Shown here piece after piece: positions 31,271 through 41,653 of a DNA stretch of 64,000 nt. This DNA is from Acanthosepion esculentum (taxonomy: Eukaryota; Mollusca; Cephalopoda; Sepiida; Sepiidae). The notes below the pieces were generated by a model. That model ran no database searches. It was not told the DNA's origin and was given only the letters and a program-made list of their open reading frames with translations. A program made the translations under genes and the position numbers. Location: contig OZ038500.1 of the NCBI GenBank assembly GCA_964036315.1, forward strand, positions 63,132,102-63,196,101, read 5' to 3'. Within the stretch, counting starts at the first letter, position 1, and every line of letters starts with the position of its first letter.

Positions 31271-31687
31271 GCGGAATTCCTGCTTTAGCCAATTTGCTGA
31301 AAATGGAGAATGATGAATTGGTGACTGTTGCAGCCTCAGTATTATGCAAAATCTGTGAGCATAAAAAGGTGCAGGAAGCGTTGAGTGAGGTGCAGCCTGG
31401 ACCAACCCTAATCCATTTGCTTTCTTCCCCCATCGATGACATACAGGCCAGGGTGGCCATTATCATATCAGACCTTGCATCCAATAAAGAACAGAATCAA
31501 GTTAATCTGGCCGATCAAGGTGCCATTCCAGCATTAGTCAATTTGCTTGAATCAGAAGTGGAGGATGTTTTGCTAAACACAATCAACGCGATTAGGATTA
31601 TTTGCCTCAACAATTTAACCAATCAAACAGAAGTGGCTCAATGCAATGGAATTGAAGCCTTGGTCGAGTTCTTAACCATTGGATCAG
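31271..31687 (+). CDS. ANKAR: ANKAR-like exon 8 of window (armadillo repeats)
   Basis: This is the largest exon in the window at 139 codons, and it holds about three armadillo repeats. Landmarks are GIPALANLLKMENDELVTVA, ASVLCKICEHKKVQEAL, the IQARVAIIISDLASNKEQNQ helix pair, and GAIPALVNLLESEVEDVLLN. The acceptor AATCCTCCAG sits only about 25 bases after an AT-rich minisatellite. The donor is TCAG|GTAAGC. Armadillo repeats form a superhelical groove for partner proteins, but the partner of ANKAR is unknown to me. The exon ends with phase 1 and joins exon 9 to give GSDDQILESA. Confidence 0.93.
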
Positions 31688-32139
31688 GTAAGCAGATTTA
31701 AATTAAAGAAATAACATCAGTTTAAAGGGATAAGAGCTCGAATAAGGGGACATAATTCATAAACTCAAAAATGAATCAAATTCAAAAATAATGTTGATTT
31801 TTACTGGTTAACACCATGTTTTGCTATACAGAACTTGAGTATTTTTAAAAAATGACAACTTACAGTCAAATTTCTAAGAATGTTCAAATTTATTCTGAAT
31901 ACCTCCTGAAAAAAACATTGAATGTCATTTAATTCCTATCAGCTCAATAACTTTGGTTTTTATCTTCTGAGTGCTATTATATTCCAAGTAGGGATTGCAG
32001 TTGTATGCAGTCAGTATTGGTTCTATAGTCCAAGTACCATTTTATTTAGACATACACCCACTACAAAATGAAATGTGTCACAAAGGTGAAAAAGAAAAAT
32101 TGTTGCCCAAATACCTTATTTTCCTATGTATCTTGTCCC

Positions 32140-32560
32140 TTCAGGAAGTGGGCAATCATGGCTCTCCACAATTTCCTATTTTTTGCAGCTCTTAGTAATC
32201 TTTGTCTCCTTATTCTCCTCCTCATTCCCTGTACTGCCATCCATTTTTATGAGCTCACTAGGTAGATGATCATGGCTCTCCCCAATTTCCTATCCTTTGT
32301 AGCTCTTACTAATGTTTGTCTCCTTACTATCTCTCCCTGTTCTGTCATCCATTTATACATGCTTCTTAGGTAAGTGATCATGGCTCACCACAATTTCCTA
32401 TCTTTTGTAACTCTTAGCAATGCTTATCTCCTTATCATCCCTCCCATTCCCTGTTCTGCTATTCATTTATATGTACCCATTAGGTGATCATGGCTCTCCC
32501 CAATTTCCTATTTTGTGTGGCTCTTAGCAATGTTCCCCTCCTTACTATCCCTCTCAGTGT
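32140..32560 (-). repeat. Tandem array of an RTE LINE fragment (about 110 bp, four copies)
   Basis: GATCATGGCTCTCCCCAATT and TCCTATCTTTTGTAGCTCTT recur at about 32152, 32269, 32377 and 32487. On the minus strand each copy reads ATKDRKLGRAMIT, the C-terminal motif of the RTE-like family. So a piece of retrotransposon coding sequence has been tandemly amplified. Periods are 117, 108 and 110 bases. 31688-32140 is plain intron. Confidence 0.8.
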
Positions 32561-32564
32561 TTAA

Positions 32565-32765
32565 TATTTTTGTTGTAAATTCTCAAGAACAAAATAAAAT
32601 GCATAAATTCACTTTAATCACATGTTTAGGTTTTGTTATGATTCTAATCATTGCTTTTTAAAACAATAAGCATTGCCAAGGAATGAAGTTTAGCAGTGTC
32701 AAGGGGAATATCATCCTTTTGACCTAACATTTTTTTGTGGGTACAAAGGTCCAGGTTTGCTGATT
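32565..32765. mobile_element. Single arm of the foldback element seen at 6507-7263
   Basis: AAATTCTCAAGAACAAAATA, ACATGTTTAGGTTTTGTTAT and CATCCTTTTGACCTAACATT match the right arm at 7053-7263 with moderate divergence. No partner arm is seen nearby. Confidence 0.7.
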
Positions 32766-33021
32766 GTCCTTTGATTACACCATCCTTGACCCTCCTTGCT
32801 GAAGTTACATTGCTAAGCATATTACAGTTACTTTCTGCTTTTTTTAGAAATTCATAGGAAAGATTTATAACTTTGTGGAATTCTTTTTTACCTTAAAAAT
32901 GTTGATATTCTTATTTTTTAATAGAAAACAAGAAAGTAATAATTGATTGCATGTCTTATTTCAAATTAATGATTGTTTTTTATTAGGTTTCTTTTGTTCT
33001 ATTCACCCGTTACTTTTTCAG

Positions 33022-33121
33022 ATGACCAAATTTTAGAATCTGCTGCTGCAGCTGCTCTGGCTGCAATTTCCCATGGGCACAGGGACAACCAAAATATCAT
33101 CATCAAGGCAGATGCAGCTCT
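33022..33121 (+). CDS. ANKAR: ANKAR-like exon 9 of window (armadillo repeat)
   Basis: The acceptor is TTACTTTTTCAG and the donor CTCT|GTAAGT. The 100-nt exon encodes DDQILESAAAAALAAISHGH followed by RDNQNIIIKADAAL, the second and third helices of an armadillo unit with the typical A-rich face and N.....I.....L pattern. It ends two bases into a Leu codon finished by exon 10. Being short, with weak ORF support on its own, it is identified by phase, splice sites and repeat pattern. Confidence 0.88.
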
Positions 33122-33224
33122 GTAAGTCTTGTATAATTCCTCAAAATAAATAACATCTAGATAAGTAATCTTCAGTTTAATTTCTATGGAACACCTTACT
33201 TTCTATTAGGCTAGGTTATGTCAG

Positions 33225-33640
33225 TTTAATGATATAGAACGTCTAGTTGAGTTATTTAATGTTGACTATAAGTCTTATAGGACAAATATTACAATAGATA
33301 GGTCAACATTAGTTTGGTTTTATACTAGAAATAAAAATGTAGACATATATTCAGTTTATACTAATATCAAAAATGTAGATTTAGGTCTGGTTTCACAATA
33401 GAGTCAAAATGGTAGATATAGGTTCGGTTTAACACCAGATTAAAAAAAAAGTAGACCCAGATCCAGTTTTATGCAAGAGTCAAAAAGGTAGATTTTGGTC
33501 TGGCTTTATGCAAGTGTCAAAATGGTAGATATATACCCGGTTTAACACCAGATTAAAAAAAAGTAGACCCAGGTCCAGTTTTATACAAGAGTCAAAATGG
33601 TAGATATATGTCCAGTTTTATATTAGAGTCAAATATCTGC
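33225..33640. repeat. Tandem repeat of about 38 bp with a 115-bp higher order
   Basis: Repeated blocks are AATGGTAGATATAG, GGTTTAACACCAGATTAAAA and AAGTAGACCCAGGTCCAGTT followed by TTATACAAGAGTCAAA. The three-unit block occurs twice nearly intact (about 33405-33520 and 33520-33630). 33640-34200 shows nothing else I can name apart from short TA runs near 34140. Confidence 0.82.
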
Positions 33641-34202
33641 AACTAACCACTGACAAGTTGTTCCTTTTTGGGGAGGAGTCTTCCTCTTCTGCAGGGTATG
33701 TAGTTGGTGTTTTCTAATTCCTGCTGACAGAACATTACTTTCCATTGAAAGGCACACTATGTAGAACGTAGGTCAAGATACTAATCTCATACATCATTAT
33801 TTGTGAGTCTCACTCCGGGAGTGGGGTAGGAGTTTTTCACTATTTGTGTCAGACTAGACTAAGGTTGATAAATATCTGCATATCTACATGTGACAGCTTC
33901 CTTTTATAGATCATTGGCAAAAAAAAAAGACTCATCTTTGGAGTTTAATTCTTACCTGGAACTCCTTTCTTGGAGCCTTGCAACAAACTTGGTAATTTTC
34001 TTCATGTCGTGTGCACTTGGTTGGCAAAATCTTGTACCCACTTTTGAGTGAGTTTGGTCTTCTTATAGCAGTCATTTTTTTGGCTGTGTTCCAGACTAGG
34101 ATCAGTTGGTTAGTAACCTCATGAATTTTTTTACTTATATATATATATATATATCTATATATATATCTATGTGTATATGTATTAACAAGTTAATAAATAT
34201 TA

Positions 34203-34960
34203 GGTTGACACATAAGTAATTTCTGTATTTGGAAACCTATGAAATGATGAATACTAATTGTATGTTGAAGTCAAAAAATAAATTTTTTAGTACACTATCT
34301 GAAGTAACATATCTTAGTTTTTGAATACAGTGGCAGTGTACATGGTGGATTAAAGGAAAAATGTTGTTCTCCTCCATGACAATTCAAAACTTCATACTAC
34401 AGCAAGAACAACAGAAAACAACATTTTAGAACTTGGTTGGTTTCTATCATCTATCATATTCATCAGACATTGCAGCAACCAATTTCTTTTTTTTGATTGA
34501 TGCAAAATCTTCTGATGTAAAAAATTTTATGTTTTGAAAACCAGATTCAAGAGTTTGTCGAAAACTTCTTCACATCAAAACACATCAAATTTTATTCAAA
34601 ATGTATTGATCAGTTACCTGATAAGTGGTAACAAGTCATTGAAAATGGTCAGTGACGTGCAAAGGTTTGGTGATGCCTGGGGCCAACACCTTGATTGTAT
34701 GCCCCTAAACTCAAGTAGGTGAACCTTGTGTGAGTGTAGGGTGCTTGTATAATGAAGTTAACAAAGATAATTTCAAATTTCAAAAACTAAATTTTTAGTT
34801 AACTGTTTGATTAGATTCCCTTCCATTATAGATGCCATGGGCTGTTGTGTCCTCTGCCCCCACCTTCTACATGCTACTGCAAATGGCGAATATATAATTG
34901 AATAAAATGTAATTGTACTTTATTTTTGGGAAGAATGAAGTTGATTAACAAATATGGTAA
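34203..34960 (+). mobile_element. Mariner relic (Hsmar/irritans-like), interrupted
   Basis: The left end TTAGGTTGACACATAAGTAA resembles the TTAGGTTG...AAGTAAT terminus of Hsmar-like mariners. Coding traces follow on the + strand: LLHDNSKLHTTARTTENNIL with ELGWF (the HDNARPHT region), then RFKSLSKTSSHQN and DKW..VIEN near 34620-34648. The frame resumes after a hAT-like insertion at 34650-34879 as NGEYIIE. Stops and deletions make it dead; the right TIR is not evident. Confidence 0.72.
34650..34879. mobile_element. hAT-like MITE inside the mariner relic
   Basis: The left terminus CAGTGACGTGCAAAGG and the inverted right terminus CAGTAGCATGTAGAAGG agree at most positions and match the CAGTG-type ends of hAT elements. 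Flanks AAAATGGT and CAAATGGC share AAATGG, a decayed 8-bp duplication. Removing it joins mariner codons ...VIEN and NGEYII in frame, which supports the borders. About 230 bp, no coding capacity. Confidence 0.72.
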
Positions 34961-34984
34961 TTATTTATGACTTAATATTTACAC

Positions 34985-35905
34985 ACTAGCAGTATAACCT
35001 GTCTGCAACCGGGTCTTTCATTACCGGAAATTTTTACTGTTCAGTTGGAGCAATTTAAGTTTAAAGTCAGCCTGCCTGAAAATCAATATTAGTAACAACA
35101 ATTGGGTGCAACTGAGGCACATCCCCAAATGAGGGGGTTAACAATTTGAATGGGGGGGCCTGAAAAGGGCTGTTTTTGCGTTCTCCATCTTGTTTCAGCC
35201 TCACGCGCAGCAGCAGTTGAAGAGGCATTTCTCTTCAGCCATTGAGTCCTTTGACCATCATTTTCAGCCATGAATGCAGAAGCATTCAGGTATGCTCCTC
35301 TGGAAAGCCGATGACTATGTTGATCTTCAGACTTGGTGACTCTGATTGAAGAATTCCAAGAGGCATTTTGAGACAGGCAAACTGAATGTTCTAAAGATGA
35401 TTCATTATCTTTTATTCGCATGGTGGACCTGGTGACAGCAGTTTTGTGACCTAGGCAAGTTCTTTTCTTTGGTGGCATGTTTTAGGCAAGTATGAATTGT
35501 CAAATGGAATGCGCGGGCAAATACCAGAAGAGAACACTGTAAAGCTACAGGGATCAATAAGCTCGAATAACATTAGGAAAGGTTGGAAAAATAAATGTTG
35601 AGTAATAAAAAAGCAAAGCTTACTTATTACTACGGTGAATGCAGTGCAAAAACTGGCAGGACAATAAAAAATTTAAATTGGGAATGGCTATAAATGACAA
35701 TGAAAGCAATGCCTTAAAACTGTAGTAGTAGGCTTTATTCAATGGAAAAGGTAACCTCACTTGAGAGAGATTGAATGCTTGGCCAAGAGAAAGGGAATAT
35801 GTAATTTGGACTCAAAACTGGCACTGAAGAATTATCTATCAAAAAAAAAATATTAATCGAAATCGGATAAAAACTGTGGAAACGCATAAACAACATCCGA
35901 TCACA

Positions 35906-35946
<41 letters not shown>

Positions 35947-36270
35947 ACACACATTTTGAGAATTATAGATATAGATAATATTATTGTAATAATTTAAACT
36001 ATTTATTTTTATTAAAGTTTTTATGAAAGATATATATCCAAGAACAGTAAATAGTAAAATATTGTTGAGAGTTATAATAATCACGAAGTAGTGGAGAGCC
36101 ATTGTCGCCAACAATTTGGACTCAAAACCTGCACTGAAGAATTATCTATCAAACAAAAAGATTTCATTGAAATTGGATGAAAACTGTGGAAATGCATAAA
36201 CAACATCCGATCACACACACACACACACACGCATACATACACACACATTTTGAGATTTATAGATATAGAT
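34985..36270 (-). mobile_element. Helitron relic(s) with N-terminal ORF
   Basis: The minus-strand ORF 35478-35089 begins MPPKKRTCLGHKTAVTRSTM and has the polar R/A/E-rich repeats (SRGAYLNASAFMAENDGQRT, NASSTAAAREAETRWR) seen at the N-terminus of Helitron Rep-helicase proteins. No Rep HUH or helicase motif is present. One side has GCAGTATAACCTGTCTGCAA followed by CCGGGTC, like a Helitron end. The other has two tandem copies (about 35805-35975 and 36115-36270) of AAACTGTGGAAACGCATAAA with CAACATCCGATCACA, a (CA)n run and TTTTGAGATTTATAGATATA. Classification is by resemblance. Confidence 0.62.
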
Positions 36271-36274
36271 TATG

Positions 36275-36762
36275 TGTAATACAAGCCCAAGAGTAACTCA
36301 AGGTAGAGGATTACTGAATGAGGTGTATGATATGAACATAAGAGAAAGAAGTAGGAAGTGAGGATTGAGGATAGATAGATTGACCTGAAACTTGAAGAGG
36401 TTAAGATTGTAGAGTTCAGTGAAGCATCCATGTGGGATCTGTAGTAGTTCTTGGTAAGAAGCTATCTGAATAAATCCATCCTTCTTATCACTTTTAGGGG
36501 ATGAGGGCAATTCAACCCTGTGGATGTAGCAAGGTAGGTCTTGAATGTAAAGGTCTGAACTGGTGGCAGTAAAGAATGGATCTCATTTGAACATTTGCCA
36601 TGTAAGACTGCATAAAAGGTTTTGAATGTTATCAAGGTTTGAAAGGGAGGATTGGACCCAGATATAGCAGCTCCATCCCAGAAATGGCAACAATACTCCA
36701 TTTTTGGTCAAATCTGACTCTTGTGAAGATAAAGCATGACAGAAGGAGTGATACAAGGAGCT
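36275..36762 (-). mobile_element. L2-like LINE fragment, 3' part (split by an LTR)
   Basis: The minus-strand ORF 36701-36462 reads MEYCCHFWDGAAISGSN, then FYAVLHGKCSNEIHSLLPPV, matching the C-terminus of the LINE at 28880-30415 (MEYCCHIWVGAA, YHGKCSVELH). Upstream codons resume at 37794-38005 on the far side of the insertion. The 3' flank (36285-36440) matches 20560-20890. Confidence 0.78.
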
Positions 36763-37793
36763 TGTTGCGGACCCGATAGCGGTGCGGATCTGGCTTACGA
36801 AAATAAGGCCTTGTGCCAGACGCTACACACTACTACCGAATCCACCGACAAAGTAATAAAAAAAAGGAAAATATATAGAGACGTGCTCTTTCCACCGTAC
36901 AAACGTACAAAGTGAAAAGAAGTAGACAGGCAAAACAACAAAAGGTTAAGAACAAACATACATTTTTATTAAGAGTTTAACAAGTAGTGTCTTCCGTGAA
37001 GACCTTCAGTAAATGTACTGGAAAATGTAGTTGAAGAAGAGGCCAAGTAGATTGTCTTCAGTGAGATTACTGGAAATGTAGTAATAATGAAATTTAATTG
37101 TCTTGAGTGAAGACCTTCAGTAAGATACTGGAAATATAATTGAAGAAGAGGCCAAGTAGATTGTCTTCAGTAAGGTACTGGAAATATTGTAGTGAATGAG
37201 AATAGATCCCGCGCCAAAATTCAAATCCAAGATGACTATGGCGGGAAGGAGTTCTTCGAGAAGAAAGGTTCAGAAAGTCAGTTGTAATGCATAGGGAACA
37301 TACGGCAAGGAAAAATACTCACTGCGAGAGTTTATAATTGTGAGTGTATGTAATTCTTTTTAAAGTAACAGGTTCAGAAAGTATGAGTTCGAAGAATGTG
37401 AAAAATGCTCGTTCATCAGGTTGGAAGTTTTTTGAAAGTTCCTGGAATTGAGCGGCTCGCTAAAAGATGTTCGCTTCTGTCATGAAGGTGATGACCGTGT
37501 CGTATGTATTAAGATAAAGCGACGAGCCATGAGGTCTAGGCATGGTTTTGCCGAATAAAATTCTCTGCCAGTATCTATGGGTTCACCGGCGAGAGGATAA
37601 GGTGAGCCGACCCGTGCCGATGGTCAGACGACCACGGGGTGACTAACTTCAAAAGCGCGCAAAAAATAATGAATTCTTCCTCATCTTCGGCTAAGACAAC
37701 GGTTTACTACTATAACCGGCCGAAAGTGAGAGGAAGGGGTGAAAATGTCGCGCGTGCGTCAAAGTGAAGGTGGGGGTAGTGATATATCCCACA
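36763..37793. mobile_element. Solo LTR-like insertion of 1,031 bp in the LINE fragment
   Basis: It begins TGTTGCGGACC and ends ATATCCCACA, with AGCT directly repeated on both sides (36759-36762 and 37794-37797). Removing it with one AGCT restores the LINE reading order, as judged against the copy at 29760-29800. TG...CA ends with a 4-bp duplication fit a Gypsy-type solo LTR. Inside is an imperfect tandem repeat, GTTGAAGAAGAGGCCAAGTA with GATTGTCTTCAGT, around 37030 and 37140. GC content is visibly higher than the surroundings from 37440 to 37790. No protein-coding core is present. Confidence 0.78.
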
Positions 37794-38005
37794 AGCTGAC
37801 CATTTTTCCAGCATCTTTAACAATGGCTTCTACATAGGAGTTCCATTTGAGGTCTTGGATGAACTTGAGTCTCAATAGATGTTCAATGCAAAGAGCCTCA
37901 TTGAGAGTGCATCCGTTCATGATGACTGGAGTAAATTCAGGGTTTGGCTTGGTGATGATGAAACAATTTTGTCCCTTAGAGTTGTGAGTTCAATCTCTTC
38001 ACTGG
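37794..38005 (-). mobile_element. L2-like LINE fragment, 5' part (continuation)
   Basis: GACCATTTTTCCAGCATCTT and TAACAATGGCTTCTACATAG are the antisense of the DLKWNSY...IAKDAGK region of the LINE at 29700-29790. A 72-codon + ORF over it (37879-38097) is a shadow. Confidence 0.65.
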
Positions 38006-38082
38006 GTTATGCAGAGGCTTACTTTTTTTTAGAAAAAAAGAGATGTCATGCCAAACAGAGAAAACATTTCAGTAGAACACCA

Positions 38083-38372
38083 GGCATGCTGGAATAATGG
38101 AACATTGAGGAATCGGAGAGCCGGGTTCGAATTCCACTCGAATCCATTACATTCACTTATGTGCTAATAGCCTTGGGAAAGGTATGAATCATCTTCTTCT
38201 CCCCCCAGCTATGGGTAAATAGCAGGACAGACCAGTTTCCATAGCCTTGGATGGTAACTGGTCTACTGCAGAAAGAATTGGCAACCTACTGCAGGAAAAA
38301 AATCTGCCTTTTCAGTCATACATCAAAAGATACATGATCGCCTAAGTGTGTGTCATGCATGGCACATAACTG
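38083..38372 (+). repeat. tRNA-derived SINE (family A), near full length
   Basis: GCATGCTGGAATAATGGAAC, GAATCGGAGAGCCGGGTTCG with AATTCC (box B), CCTTGGGAAAGGTATGAATC and GGCACATAACTGACTAG. It aligns along its length with 20232-20505. It ends about 95 bases before exon 10. Confidence 0.85.
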
Positions 38373-38467
38373 ACTAGTTCTGATCAGAATGTTTTACAAG
38401 TACACTAGGTGACTTTGTTGTCCTTGTATTGTGAAAGTCCTTTCTTGTCTTTTTCTTAATTTGCCAG

Positions 38468-38615
38468 GCCTTTGGTTGAGTTGGTTTCCAGCCGAAATCT
38501 TCCCCTCCAAATGAAAGCTGCTCGTGCCATTGAAGCTTTGGCTGATAATAATCCTGAGAATCAAAGAATTTTTATCAATTTAGGCACCGTTCCAGCCTTG
38601 ATCCAACTTCTTAAG
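38468..38615 (+). CDS. ANKAR: ANKAR-like exon 10 of window (armadillo repeat)
   Basis: The acceptor is CTTAATTTGCCAG and the donor TAAG|GTGAGG. It encodes PLVELVSSRNLPLQMKAARA, then IEALADNNPENQRIFINLGT, then VPALIQLLK. That is one full armadillo unit (A..L..L....N...I...G.VPxLI.LL), consistent with ANKAR. It ends on a codon boundary. The preceding 5.3-kb intron contains a nested series of transposons (mariner, hAT-like MITE, Helitron, LINE, LTR). Confidence 0.93.
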
Positions 38616-39450
38616 GTGAGGCCAATTAAAATCATTTACTTCTTGTTGCCTTTTTCAGATTTACCAGTGAATAATAACAGTAGCTAGTTGAAACATTCTG
38701 CTGGTCTTGACAACTAAACTTATCTATTATCTCATGACTATTTTCTTCTCTTTCTCTTTACCTGTATCTTCTCATTCTCTCCCTTATCCCTTCCAATCTT
38801 TGTTGCCTGTCATTCATTTTATCTAAATGTTATGTAAACATGAACTGGTTTCAGATGTGAAAAAAGGAATCAGAAATATTCTCTTATAACACATTAAGGC
38901 CATAGGGGTATGACAGCAGGGGTATATAATGTGGGTGACATGACTAGCCAAACATGGTGAATACTAATTGGGGAAGAGGAAAGAATGTTAACCCAACACA
39001 TAATCTGTTGGGTAAGTTAAGATTAATCTGGCACCGAACTAAACCATGGGAAGGGGACAGGAAGAATGTGCTGCACCAGTTTCCAAATTGAAGGGATTGA
39101 ACCTTCCCTGAAAAAATCCTAGGTATCTGCCATGAGTTTGAATGCCAGTCTTTGGTAAATATATTATCAAATAATTGTAGATACTTGCTCGTCACAACCT
39201 AATTTGACAAAAGTTCAAATTGTTGGAAATAGGGGAATAATGTGTTGTGCTAATTTTCTAAATAGCTCTTGTCTGCCTTGAGAATCAGCATTTAAAATTT
39301 TAGATTTTCTCATGAGTTTGAATATAGCTTGAACATTGACCTCTGATAATGATGGAAAATATGGAAATATCCAATTTTATAAATAATTGTACAAAGTCTG
39401 ATAAAAATGTGTCAGGAGTGGTGATATAAAAACAAAACTACAACACAACA
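38616..39450. other. Intron after exon 10, nothing recognised
   Basis: No recognisable transposon or repeat apart from generic AT-rich sequence. An 83-codon minus ORF (39195-38944) has no known motif. Confidence 0.5.
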
Positions 39451-39454
39451 ATTT

Positions 39455-39795
39455 GGAGTCTGTCTATATTTCTGAGATGAGGTATTATGTACAGTATTTA
39501 CATTAGTCGGACTATTGTCCTCATCTTTGTCGCCATATTTGTCACAACGTTTCGGCCGTTGTACGCTCCGGCCTTCTTCAGGTGGTTGGAATTTCGAACT
39601 GAACCCTTTATTTCGATCACTGGGGTAGACTGTTCTAGTTCCATGTGCCATGTTTGATGGATGTCAGTTATCAGTTATCTCCTGCTAATTTTTCCCTCTG
39701 AAAGTTCTCCACTGCCTTAACCGGGTATTGAACTCACACTCTTTGGGTCTGTCACTGGATCTAACCAACGCCTTTATCCACTGTGCCATGTGTCC
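39455..39795 (-). repeat. tRNA-headed SINE (family B), reverse orientation, near full length
   Basis: Read on the minus strand: head GGCACAGTGGATAAAGGCGT (box A-like), GAGTGTGAGTTCAATACCCG (box B), body GATAACTGACATCCATCAAA, then CACCTGAAGAAGGCCGGAGC and GGCCGAAACGTTGTGAC, ending ATAGACAGACT. Other copies: 43305-43605 (+), 42893-43030 (tail only) and parts of 10047-11252. About 340 bp. Confidence 0.85.
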
Positions 39796-40257
39796 TTTTC
39801 TGATGAATAGCATCTCGCAAATGTCAGAACATATCACAGTAGTACACCTTGTTTACTGTCTGAACAGGTGGAGCACACTCATGATGAATAATGTCCTTGC
39901 AATCATAAAAAAACTGTCAACAGTCTCTTCACATTGCTTCAGCTTGTTCATGCTTTCTTCAGACTCAGAGGGTTTGGGATCTTCCACTGAAGACAGAGCC
40001 TTGGTTTTGGGTTCAAAGTCATAGACTCATGATTTGTCATCTGTTATGACTATTTTCAAAAAGATTTCTGTGATGTGATGATATGACCACACTCTACACA
40101 CTTCCCTTCCAAACAATGAAAGGGAGTAAGAACATTATAACTTAGTGTGCATGTGTGATAGATTTCAAGGTTAATCTATACCAGGTGGATTCACTCTGTG
40201 TACTTTAGCTCCATTACCATAGCAACAGTCCCGACATTTTAGATCAGACCTTGTAGA
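39796..40257 (-). mobile_element. Mariner-like transposase relic
   Basis: The minus strand around 40040-39800 contains a decayed (D)KSWVYDFEPKTKA and SEESMNKLKQ, resembling the first catalytic Asp region of SETMAR-like mariners. The outer end, TACAAGGTCTGATCTAAAAT with GTCGGGACTGTTGC on the minus strand near 40255, looks like a mariner terminus. Frames are broken and the C-terminal half is missing where SINE B begins. Confidence 0.55.
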
Positions 40258-40785
40258 TACATACTAAGTCTTAGTTTGGCACAAGGTCATATGGGTGGAA
40301 ATGGAGATAAAAAGACTGTATTGCACCAGTCTTACAAGTGTAGTATGAGATTCACACCAGGAAATACCAGATGATCTGAAATGAATTTTCAATAAAGAGC
40401 TTTTGTTCTTAGAGAAGTTAATTTGTAAGTGACCCCAATATGTACTTGCCTCACCTGAAGCAATATAAGTGTTATACCAGAAGATCAGAGGAGCCAGGTG
40501 CATTAGAGTGTTGACCAAGAAAGTGGTCACATACCCAACAGGTGCAGAATCATATCTTAAATGATGTTATTGGCTCTTCCCTACATGTAAACACCTGGTT
40601 GACGTACCTGGGTTTATTATGTGCACATGTGGGACAATTGGATGGCAAAAGATTATATGGAAATCACACTGAAATGAAAAAAGACTTTCACATCTGCATG
40701 ATGAGAAAATTCAAGTTTGCAAAATGTTCCCCTTCCCAGTCACACACCCTCACAGCCAATCAGTCTTTTGAACAAATGTTGAGGT
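40258..40785. other. Intron sequence, unassigned
   Basis: Two ORFs (88 codons minus at 40264-40530; 113 codons plus at 40542-40883) carry no recognisable domain. The second runs into the repeat that follows. Possibly decayed retrotransposon. Confidence 0.45.
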
Positions 40786-40787
40786 TT

Positions 40788-41265
40788 AGGATTTGGTTTC
40801 TGGTCCCTTCTAAAGTCTACTTCAGCTCTGTACTTCTAATGTCTCTGACTAAATTTTTTTTATTTATTTATTTTGCTCAATAGGAGTAGATATGTTTGCC
40901 TATTGCCCGGTTCACACTCCTTCCTGGTCTTTTGAACAGAGACAGAGGTTTATCCCCTGTTTCCTGTTTACAATTGGTTTTCTGGTTTCTTCTAATGTCT
41001 TCTTCAATACTTACTTCTAATGTCTCTGGCTAAACTCAGAGATCTTATTTACTATTTATTTTTCCTCAATAGGAGTAAATGTGTTTGTCTATTGTCTGGT
41101 TTACACTCCTCCTCGGTCTTTTGAACAGAAGTAGAGATTTAGCCATTGTTTCCTGTTCAGGATTGGGTTTCCGCTTCCTTCTTAAGTCTCTTCATTCACT
41201 TTAACTCAGAGTAGGCCCTTGCATCTTAGTGGCATTATTGCCTTTCTTAGGGTGAATTGATTAAA
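40788..41265 (+). repeat. LINE-tailed dispersed repeat, about 185-bp internal duplication
   Basis: TTCTGGTCCCTTCTAAAGTC, TCTAATGTCTCTGACTAAA, AATAGGAGTAGATATGTTTG and TTCACACTCCTTCCTGGTCT occur twice in tandem (about 40795-40975 and 40978-41165), with part of a third. It ends with GCATCTTAGTGGCATTATTG then CCTTTCTTAGGGTGAATTGA. The same family is reversed at 19465-19750. Confidence 0.72.
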
Positions 41266-41496
41266 AATGAAAACATTAACAAAGTGCAGGGGTGAATAAA
41301 CAATAATTTAATGAATAAAATATTTAGCTCTGTATTCTTATTCATCTTTACAAAGATATCATTATACAGAGATGAAAGTTTGCTTGCTCTGAGAATCAAA
41401 ATTCAAAATCTTGGCTTCTTATCTGACCAATCAGTCAGATACAGTGGCTGTGAAAGGAAATCAAGGTACAAACAAAATGACCATTTCTCTTTCCAG

Positions 41497-41653
41497 AATA
41501 TTAATGAGGCAACAAGAGAGCAAGGTGCTTGCTCTCTTTGGTCCTTGGCTGGCCACACACGACCACAACAGAAACTGATTGCCAAAGAGATTGGAATCTC
41601 AAACATTATTGAGATGTTATTGGAAAAGAAATCTGAAAAACTACTGCTTGTTG
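41497..41653 (+). CDS. ANKAR: ANKAR-like exon 11 of window (armadillo repeat)
   Basis: The acceptor is TTTCTCTTTCCAG and the donor GTTG|GTAAGT. Residues run NINEATREQGACSLWSLAGH, then TRPQQKLIAKEIGISNIIEM, then LLEKKSEKLLLV. This is a canonical armadillo unit with a Q.A..LW.LAG helix. It joins exon 12 as LLLVGCLTAIGL. The upstream ORF extension from 41311 crosses the acceptor and is intronic. Confidence 0.93.

Noticed and set aside
35735..36114. Cys/Val-repeat ORFs on the minus strand
   Set aside because: They are translations of the (CA)n run in the Helitron-like end.
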